From Flammeovirgaceae bacterium (lineage in GTDB: Bacteria > Bacteroidota > Bacteroidia > Cytophagales > Cyclobacteriaceae): a stretch of 59,664 bases of DNA. The DNA lies in contig JAHEZH010000010.1 of NCBI GenBank assembly GCA_023251155.1, positions 1 to 59,664 on the forward strand, given 5' to 3'. The notes under the pieces were generated by a model, which saw nothing but the letters and a program-made list of their open reading frames with translations, did not search any database and was not told the origin of the DNA. Positions 54,801-59,664 of the stretch are shown piece after piece; the stretch's first letter is position 1, and each line of letters opens with the position of its first letter. A program made the position numbers and the translations under genes.

Positions 54801-55161
54801 CTGCCGAAAAATGATTTCCTGCCGCCTGCTTTGCATCGGTCGATTGAACAATACTTCCTTTGCTATCCGTAATGATTACTTCGCTCCACTGAAATGCGCT
54901 TTTTATTTTTTCTGCATTTACCTGGTTGGTCGAATCAGTGGAATTCTGCACTAAGTGTAATGAATTGCTGATGGCCGAGAGATAATTGTCCACCACTACT
55001 TTGTTGACAGCTGAAACTGCACTCAGCTCTGAGGCGATGCGTTCTTGCGCCGCTTTCTGATTGATTTTATAAGTGAACAAACTGATCGTAACCACCGAAG
55101 CGATGGTCAGCAGGAGGATGAGGCCCGTTATCTTTGCACTTATTTTAAAATTTCTAAACAT
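51817..55161 (-). CDS. siaA: SiaA-like membrane PP2C phosphatase with HAMP, GAF and two PAS domains
   Basis: A 1114-residue sensor phosphatase. Order: TM1 (about 10-30), an extracytoplasmic cache-like domain (about 31-275), TM2 (about 275-298), HAMP (about 299-350), GAF (about 410-550), coiled coil (about 550-615), PAS1 (about 620-740), PAS2 (about 745-870) and a SpoIIE/PP2C domain (about 905-1114). The PP2C metal-site motifs are visible as VSGDF, DCTGHGVPGALLS, SSDGFPDQFGG and TDDVLLI. Canonical SiaA has only the cache, HAMP and PP2C parts, so the GAF and two PAS domains are additions that integrate cytosolic signals. It would dephosphorylate SiaC. It lies 20 bases after the GAF gene and 83 bases before the SiaB gene. 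Confidence 0.95.
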   Translation of the reverse strand: MFRNFKISAKITGLILLLTIASVVTISLFTYKINQKAAQERIASELSAVSAVNKVVVDNYLSAISNSLHLVQNSTDSTNQVNAEKIKSAFQWSEVIITDSKGSIVQSTDAKQAAGNHFSAVDNSFFSDAAHEVAFSNVKRESDKQYTLYAGVQVGELILIGKIDVKNLFTSLSRADKLGASGEVVILKQDPGTKKVLVQGPVRLDTAAALKTLDLTDKKAELAQFAQKSETGNGEATDYRNTKVVASWTKSKIGNWIIVTKFDFSEIELANKQLVNIYVFAGITIVILGVLFSMIFARSLTEPLNTMRNTLEMVSKGVLPEPSDNHSSDEFGRMAVKVDELVLVLKGNAEFAQKVGEGKFDTAFSPASENDTLGLSLIDMRNNLIENERRDTERNWIVRGVAEVGEILRLHDTLDELGDDVIKFILGKIGAIQGAFYVVNDESGEKRIELRSSFAYNRKKYLKKSFRFAEGLVGQAAIEQDTVMRTEIPDEYMSITSGILGDQKPTCILIVPLITNEEVYGVLEFAGFKRFDSSQVKFVQELSLILARTIFNIKVNERTRTLLAESQAMSNELKEKQEVLRQNAEEMQATSEELQRSNQRLEEQIEEVNNQQKRMQLLLENASEVITIYEQDGTIRYISPSVQPILGYAQKDLQGTKDLDKVHPDHLESFKELFAHLKNKPDEKATVQYEYKSSNGAYVWIESTGTNNMANPAIRGYIVNSRDITERRRAEQEQRMRSKMQALSENSLDLIARLENDSISYINPVIEAFTGQKPNHFLNKKVRETDLDSTILDKWLQIVEQVNTTNDKVSTEMDFPSGQGKLIMQVNAMPEYDENKHLESVLVVSHDITERKMIEVEIQNKNKKINDSINYAKRIQNAILPNTRLVNKTLPDSFILYKPRDVVSGDFPWFVQMKNDIFIAAVDCTGHGVPGALLSLIGYFLLNDIVRSRKVTDPGKILDLLDEGVTQTLRQDQDDSATKDGMDIALCRINIETREVEYSGAHRPLYYIKDGVMDEVKGNKFPIGGGIYKNQTNFTNTKIQFNPGDSMYFSSDGFPDQFGGPEGRKFGPKKVREIIERVNTLAMKEAGEIFDTEWEGWRGEHKQTDDVLLIGIKF

Positions 55162-55181
55162 ACAATTCCTGGTAATTTCTA

Positions 55182-55970
55182 TTAACCGATTTTATCTGCA
55201 AGTAAGGTGGCCATTTCATCAATTTGCTTTCTGATGTTTTCTTTCAATGGCGAGAACGTAGCCAACTCCATGACTCCTTTTATTTCATTTCCTTTTCTGA
55301 TCACGGAGAGAAGCAGGAATCTTGGTGACGCACTTCCCAGCCCACTCAGCACCGTGATGTATCCTTCCGGAATATCATCGATATAAAGACTCTTTCCGGA
55401 CAAGGCTGCCTGCCCGACCAGGCCTTCGCCGAATTCAAATTGTACTTTGTTGCTTTCTGCCATATTCAGGGCATAACCCGAGCGAAGTTCAAGCACACGC
55501 TTGTCGTCTTTCTGAGCGGCTACATAGATCGCACCCTGCCCGGCATCCAGCTGCTTGCTGATGGAGTTAAGGCCTGACTGAAGTGTTTCTTTTTCGCCCT
55601 TGACCTGATCGATGGCCGCCCGAAATGCTTTGACCAGGTCGGAATCTTCTGCCTGTCCTCCGCTGGTTCCTTCAGTTGTTGCGTTTTCGGTTTTACGCTT
55701 TTCCAGGTAAACGATGGTTTCTTTTTTGGTGAGCAGTGCAAAGAGAACGGCACCCAGGCCGATCAAGAACGTGATGAAGATGACCGCGAATAGCTGAATG
55801 AATACGGGCCATGCTCCGTCTACACTGGCTACCTGACCTTTGTACACCAGGTTGTGCGGAAGCATAAACAAAACGAATGCAGATACAACGATGCCTGCAA
55901 AAAAGAATACGCTGATGACCTTGCCCAGCCTGGCCTGATCTTTAAACAATTGTGTAATACGTTGCGTCAT
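55182..55970 (-). CDS. Membrane GAF-domain protein
   Basis: A 262-residue protein with two membrane helices (about 15-35 and 52-75), a short linker and coiled coil, and one GAF domain (about 110-262). The GAF motif GEGLVGQAALSGKSLYIDDIPEGY closely resembles those of the SiaA-like phosphatase and the 57.6-59.4 kb protein. No output domain. The gene overlaps the cheB stop by four bases (ATGA), so translation is likely coupled. Its probable role is to sense a ligand and pass the state to partners in this operon. Confidence 0.88.
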   Translation of the reverse strand: MTQRITQLFKDQARLGKVISVFFFAGIVVSAFVLFMLPHNLVYKGQVASVDGAWPVFIQLFAVIFITFLIGLGAVLFALLTKKETIVYLEKRKTENATTEGTSGGQAEDSDLVKAFRAAIDQVKGEKETLQSGLNSISKQLDAGQGAIYVAAQKDDKRVLELRSGYALNMAESNKVQFEFGEGLVGQAALSGKSLYIDDIPEGYITVLSGLGSASPRFLLLSVIRKGNEIKGVMELATFSPLKENIRKQIDEMATLLADKIG

Positions 55971-56560
55971 TTATACTGTCTGTCTAGTTCTTTCAAAAAA
56001 TCTACAATCTCATCTACTTTCATCACGTGATCGATTTGTGTCAGTGCCATGGCAGCCTTCGGCATGGTATCGATCATACACTCGGCCGGTTCCTGCACCA
56101 GGGTAAGCCCCCCTTTGTCTTTGATGTACTTCATGCCCAGACCTCCATCGCGGTTAGCGCCTGAGAGAAGTATACCAATCAGCTTGTCGCGATACACATA
56201 CGCGGCCGTGCCCAGGGTGATGTCAATAGCGGGCCGCGAGTTATTGATCATCTCTTCCGTAGATAAGGCGAAGTAATTTCCCAACTCCACGGACAGGTGA
56301 TAGTTGGAAGGAGCCAGGTACACTGCCCCCTTTTTAATGGGTTCCTTATCGTATGGTTCACTTACCTGCACTACACTTTTTATTGACAAGGCCTCCACGA
56401 ATCCATTGCGCACGTGCTTGAGCCGGTGGAGGCACATGATGATTGGAAGAGGAAAGTTCTTTGGCAACTGCGAAAGTATTTTCACAATCCCCTGGAAGCT
56501 GCCTGCTGACCCCCCTATAACAACGGCTTTGTAGCTGTTATTTAAGTTGTATTTATTCAT
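55967..56560 (-). CDS. cheB: Stand-alone CheB-type protein-glutamate methylesterase
   Basis: A 197-residue CheB catalytic domain without a receiver domain. The catalytic triad is visible: Ser18 in IGGSAGS, His45 in CLHRLKH and Asp138 in GANRDGGLGM. CheB removes methyl groups from glutamates of chemoreceptors. No chemoreceptor or CheA is nearby; the partner CheR gene is 13 bases upstream, and the next genes code for membrane GAF sensors. The pair may methylate and demethylate these sensors. This is inference. Lacking a receiver, its activity is not controlled by phosphorylation in the classical way. Confidence 0.95.
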   Translation of the reverse strand: MNKYNLNNSYKAVVIGGSAGSFQGIVKILSQLPKNFPLPIIMCLHRLKHVRNGFVEALSIKSVVQVSEPYDKEPIKKGAVYLAPSNYHLSVELGNYFALSTEEMINNSRPAIDITLGTAAYVYRDKLIGILLSGANRDGGLGMKYIKDKGGLTLVQEPAECMIDTMPKAAMALTQIDHVMKVDEIVDFLKELDRQYK

Positions 56561-56573
56561 GGGCCTGCTTCCC

Positions 56574-57398
56574 TTAGTCCTTTATCTTCTTATACACTTT
56601 TTCCTCATTGTTCACCACGATGAACTTGCTGGCGATGTCGCACCAGATCAGTGACTCTTTCGAACCAATGGCCAGGTACCCGTACTTGAACAAACTCTCG
56701 TGGAATTTCTTCAATACATCGTTCTGCAGCGACTGGTTGAAATAGATCATTACATTGCGGCACAGGATCAGATCAAACTTGTTGAAGATCTCGCCGGTTA
56801 CCAGATCGTGTTTTCGGAAGGAAACGTTCTTGACCAGGTCTTTGTCAAACACAGCCCGGCCGTTTTCTTCCTTGTAATAATCCTTCAGTGATTTTTTTCC
56901 TTCGTAGCGGATATAGTTTTTTTCGTTCAGCTCCATGTTTTTGATGGGATAGGAGCCTGATTTTGCTTTCTCTAATATGTTTACATCCAGATCGGTAGCG
57001 ATGGTAGTAACCTGGTCCAGTATGCCCATTTCCTTTAACAGGATGGCCATGGAAAACACTTCTTCACCCGAAGAGCATCCTGCATGCCAGATCTTGAATT
57101 CTTTGTGGTTGAGCTGAATGCCAGGGATGATTTCATCGCGAAGGATACGCCAGAAACTGGGGTCGCGGAACATCTCGGTCACGTTCACGGTCAGCTCATC
57201 CAGAAACTCGTCAATGAAAGTGGGTTGTTCGGTTAATTTCTTGATAAGTGCTTCTACACTCATGCTTTTTAGTTCCAGAATCCTCAGCATACGTCTTTTA
57301 AAAGACGACATGGCGTAGTTTCTGAAATCGTATCCGTGCTTCTTTTGGATCAGCTCGGTGATTCTTTTTAAGTCTGCAATGTCAATGTCTTGAACCAC
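56574..57398 (-). CDS. cheR: CheR-type protein-glutamate methyltransferase
   Basis: A 274-residue CheR with both the N-terminal helical domain (LKRITELIQKKHGYDFRNYAMSSFKRRMLRIL) and the SAM-binding domain. Motif I is WHAGCSSGEEVFSMAI, motif II TDLDVNILEKAKSG, and the later LCRNVMIYFNQ is the catalytic-site signature. It is the first gene of the run that continues through cheB, the GAF gene, siaA, siaB and siaC. It would methylate glutamate residues on a partner sensor. No chemoreceptor gene is adjacent. Confidence 0.96.
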   Translation of the reverse strand: MVQDIDIADLKRITELIQKKHGYDFRNYAMSSFKRRMLRILELKSMSVEALIKKLTEQPTFIDEFLDELTVNVTEMFRDPSFWRILRDEIIPGIQLNHKEFKIWHAGCSSGEEVFSMAILLKEMGILDQVTTIATDLDVNILEKAKSGSYPIKNMELNEKNYIRYEGKKSLKDYYKEENGRAVFDKDLVKNVSFRKHDLVTGEIFNKFDLILCRNVMIYFNQSLQNDVLKKFHESLFKYGYLAIGSKESLIWCDIASKFIVVNNEEKVYKKIKD

Positions 57399-57628
57399 AG
57401 GAAGAGGATTAAATAAACCAACTAAAAAACAATACTGCTAAACTTTAACAGTAAGCCCAAAAATAAATTAACCTGATTTTACAGGCCTGCTTATAAGGAG
57501 GTAAAACTTACATGTGTTTAATCTCACCTCTTCACCTCATTTATTTCTTAAAGGGCTTCGAAATTAAGCATTTCGCTCAGGTTTTGGATAGCCCCTCCAA
57601 ACTCTTATTTTTTTTTAATGGCCAAGTC
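57399..57628. promoter_or_regulatory. Intergenic region upstream of the cheR operon
   Basis: This 230-base gap lies between the receptor-like gene at 57629 and cheR. It is AT-rich and should hold the cheR promoter, but I see no clear TAnnTTTG element on the minus strand and no terminator hairpin after the receptor-like gene. Confidence 0.35.
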
Positions 57629-59365
57629 TCACCTTTTTCGCGAAAGCTCGGCTTGGGTAATTTTCAGTGCTTCCAGTTGAATCTGAAGGGTTTCCTGCAT
57701 TTGTTCTGCCATAGCCCAGTCGTTTCCACGGGCAGGCTCCTTCAGCTTTTGTTCTAATTCTGCTATTCTGATCAGGTAATCGCGCTCCTTGCGGCTCATC
57801 TCTTCCTGGGTGGCCGTCAGCTCTTCCATGTTCTGGCGCATCTCTTCTTCCTGTGCGTGCATCGCTTCGGCTGCCATCTTCGATTCTTCCAGTAGTTTGC
57901 GGTTGCGCTGGTTGTTTTTCACCGATGCCAGGGTACTGGCCAGTGTTTCGCCCAGCTTTTCCACAAAACTGATTTCATGCGGCAGGTAAGGTTTGAAGGA
58001 AGCAAGTTCCACCAGCCCGTACACATTCATGTCTACTTTCAAAGGCACTACTAGGATGGCTTTCGGGTTTGCCTCGCCCAGGCCCGAGGTGATGCGGATG
58101 TAATCTTCCGGTATCTCGCTCAGGTAAATCGTATCTTTTTCCAGGTACGCCTGGCCTACCAGGCCTTCGCCTAATTTCAGTTTCTGCTGCTCGTATTTTT
58201 TGGTGTTGAAAGCATAGAGGGAGATCAATTCCAGGTATTTGTTCTGGTCATCTTCATCGTTCAGCACGTAAAGGCTGCCCTGATTGGAGCCAGTGTACTG
58301 CACCAGTGTAGCGATGATCGAATCGCCCAGTACGTGAATGTTGTCATTGCTTGATCGCAGGATGTCCACAAATCGGGCGACACCTTCATTCGCCCATTTT
58401 CGTTTCTGCTCTTCCTCATTCATGGTCTTCAGCTTGGTTTGCATCGATACCAGTGAGGCGGCCAGGTGATTGCCTTCCACGGACTGATCCGTTTGAGTGT
58501 ACACGGTTTCCAGGTTGCCTTCGCCAATGTTTTGCACAAAGGAGGAAGCCTGATTGAGCTGATCGATAATGTGATTAAGCCCGCCGGCTACTTTTCCTAT
58601 TTCATCGGCCTCCACCTGATCGACATACTCGCGATTAATAGCGGCTTTTTCGATTTTCTTTAAGGGCAACACTATCTTCTTGCGGAAGATAAATACGGCT
58701 ATGAACAGCAGTGCGATGGAAATGAATGTGCTTGCCCCGATAACAAACACCAGCAGCGACCAGTTGGCCTCCGCATCTTCGTGTATATCTTTTTCCAGCG
58801 CGCTGAACTGGCCGGAAAAGATGAGCCATTGCCCAGGGAGTACGGTATGTGCTTTCGCAACAGCCGGGTCTATTATTTTTTGTGTTACCGGTTGTGTTAC
58901 TTCGTTGGTTACGCTATCCGACACCACTTCGGTGACAGTCGTCATCACCGTGCTGTCTTTCCATACTTCATGTGTGGTGATGGTGAACAGGCTTTTTTTG
59001 TAAGCTTCCCATGTTTCCAGAGAGCGGTTCAGGGTAATCTGCGTAAGCCGCGATACCGGACTGATCGCTTCTTTGGTGCTGCTGATCACACCTCCCTCTT
59101 TCAGTATTTTAAATTGGGTATTGAGTTCTTCTGTTCCGGCTACGATCGCATTGAGTTTACTTTTTTCTCCACGAAGGAAAAGAGCGACATCCGTAGAAAG
59201 CTGTAATGCCTTCATCTGGCTGGTGTGGATCACCCGCTCTTGTTTTTCATTTACACTCCATCGATGTAAGCATACACGGATCACCACCAACTGGATAATC
59301 ATGACAAGCGTAAACAGTACCGCCAGGGCTACCGATTTACTTTGGAGATTTTTGAGCCTGAACAT
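57629..59365 (-). CDS. Membrane receptor-like protein with HAMP and GAF domains, no output domain
   Basis: This 578-residue protein has TM1 (about 12-32), an extracytoplasmic region (about 33-205), TM2 (about 208-232), HAMP (about 233-285), GAF (about 340-485; GEGLVGQAYLEKDTIYLSEIPEDY) and a C-terminal coiled coil (about 490-578; MRQNMEELTATQEEMSRKE). It stops at the coiled coil with no kinase, cyclase or PP2C domain, so it probably works through partners such as the nearby phosphatase or CheR/CheB. The extracytoplasmic part contains repeated TVTEVVSDSVTNEVTQPV sequence. It may be a methylation target of CheR, but this is inference. Confidence 0.9.
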   Translation of the reverse strand: MFRLKNLQSKSVALAVLFTLVMIIQLVVIRVCLHRWSVNEKQERVIHTSQMKALQLSTDVALFLRGEKSKLNAIVAGTEELNTQFKILKEGGVISSTKEAISPVSRLTQITLNRSLETWEAYKKSLFTITTHEVWKDSTVMTTVTEVVSDSVTNEVTQPVTQKIIDPAVAKAHTVLPGQWLIFSGQFSALEKDIHEDAEANWSLLVFVIGASTFISIALLFIAVFIFRKKIVLPLKKIEKAAINREYVDQVEADEIGKVAGGLNHIIDQLNQASSFVQNIGEGNLETVYTQTDQSVEGNHLAASLVSMQTKLKTMNEEEQKRKWANEGVARFVDILRSSNDNIHVLGDSIIATLVQYTGSNQGSLYVLNDEDDQNKYLELISLYAFNTKKYEQQKLKLGEGLVGQAYLEKDTIYLSEIPEDYIRITSGLGEANPKAILVVPLKVDMNVYGLVELASFKPYLPHEISFVEKLGETLASTLASVKNNQRNRKLLEESKMAAEAMHAQEEEMRQNMEELTATQEEMSRKERDYLIRIAELEQKLKEPARGNDWAMAEQMQETLQIQLEALKITQAELSRKR

Positions 59366-59477
59366 AGCGTTTCAAAAATAGGCTTTTTTGATTGCCCTTA
59401 AAGCTTCATGTAGTATTAGGGGCATTTTTGCTCTATTTTTATTATCCGTTGTCGGCCTTCCGGCCAGTTTAATGAGA
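59366..59477. other. Short intergenic region between two minus-strand genes
   Basis: This 112-base gap lies between the end of the cytidine deaminase gene and the start of the HAMP/GAF receptor-like gene. It should contain the latter's promoter. I see no terminator or operator here. Confidence 0.35.
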
Positions 59478-59664
59478 TTACTCCAGGCTTTCCTTACCAA
59501 AGCCGAAAGGCAGGAGCGAGGCCGATGAAGCGCACTTCACCCATTGCTGCTCTGGCCCCAGCATGACAATTTCCAGCGGTTGGCTTTGGCGGTTTTCATA
59601 TTCGGTAAGCACCTGGCGGCAGGCACCACACGGGGCGGCAGCTACCAGTTCTTTATGGTTTTTC
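59478..59664 (-). CDS. cdd: Cytidine deaminase, C-terminal fragment
   Basis: The window ends inside this gene; the stop is at 59478-59480 on the minus strand. The visible 62 residues contain the zinc-binding PCGACRQVLTEY motif, in which two cysteines bind zinc, followed by the strand LEIVMLG and the C-terminal SSASLLPFGFG. This is typical of tetrameric Cdd, which converts cytidine to uridine for pyrimidine salvage in the cytosol. The Glu-containing HAE motif lies outside the window. Confidence 0.9.
   Translation of the reverse strand, partial: KNHKELVAAAPCGACRQVLTEYENRQSQPLEIVMLGPEQQWVKCASSASLLPFGFGKESLE

Overview
The window reads as a chromosomal segment of a Bacteroidota bacterium, most likely of the Cytophagales type. 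The evidence is a TonB-dependent receptor with a carboxypeptidase-regulatory N-terminus, a PorT-type gliding/type IX secretion protein next to ubiE, many lineage-typical families (DUF2807, DUF4421, DUF5606, DUF5916, DUF6588), weak ribosome binding sites and several TAnnTTTG-type -7 promoter elements. The exact genus is inference. I saw no tRNA or rRNA gene, insertion sequence, integrase or CRISPR array.

Region 1-7.2 kb: the end of a DUF5916 outer-membrane protein, a YigZ protein, an SGSG-repeat DUF2807 protein, then a likely metal-uptake module. That module has a LolD-like ATPase, a permease with a histidine-rich loop and a small secreted protein with a CxxC motif on the plus strand. It meets a convergent TonB receptor whose upstream region carries a DtxR-like box and a perfect 39-bp palindrome. 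Region 7.2-12 kb: a small exported protein with a complete Kunitz/BPTI cysteine pattern, a cobalamin riboswitch with metE, a CWC zinc-ribbon-like protein, a LOV-like PAS protein lacking the photoactive cysteine, and a thioesterase. Region 12-20 kb: secreted or lipid-anchored hydrolases (GH30, CocE/S15, SGNH, Asp-box protein, beta-lactamase-fold) with a PduO-type cobalamin adenosyltransferase among them. The adenosyltransferase fits the riboswitch logic, because AdoCbl made by it would shut down the B12-independent MetE.

Region 20-26 kb: a complete RND efflux operon (adaptor, pump, outer-membrane channel) closed by a strong terminator. Region 26-41 kb: mixed housekeeping genes (RNase D-like exonuclease, amino-acid permease, RsgA, KdtA, aspartate kinase, EngB, low-molecular-weight phosphatase) plus outer-membrane barrel proteins. 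Several convergent pairs here have no intergenic DNA. Region 41-46 kb: a PorE-like OmpA/PD40 protein, ubiE/menG overlapping porT, an SDR and an esterase.

Region 46-59.4 kb, all minus strand, is the most interesting part. It has a receptor-like HAMP/GAF membrane protein, CheR, a stand-alone CheB methylesterase, a membrane GAF protein, a large HAMP-GAF-PAS-PAS-PP2C phosphatase (SiaA-like), a SiaB-like HATPase kinase and a SiaC (DUF1987) phosphoprotein with Thr at position 68. After these come an ABCG-type exporter with extra N-terminal domains, a lipoprotein and a small secreted protein. I read it as a Sia-type partner-switching module combined with a chemotaxis-like methylation pair and coupled, by position, to an ABC exporter. 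The window ends inside a cytidine deaminase gene.
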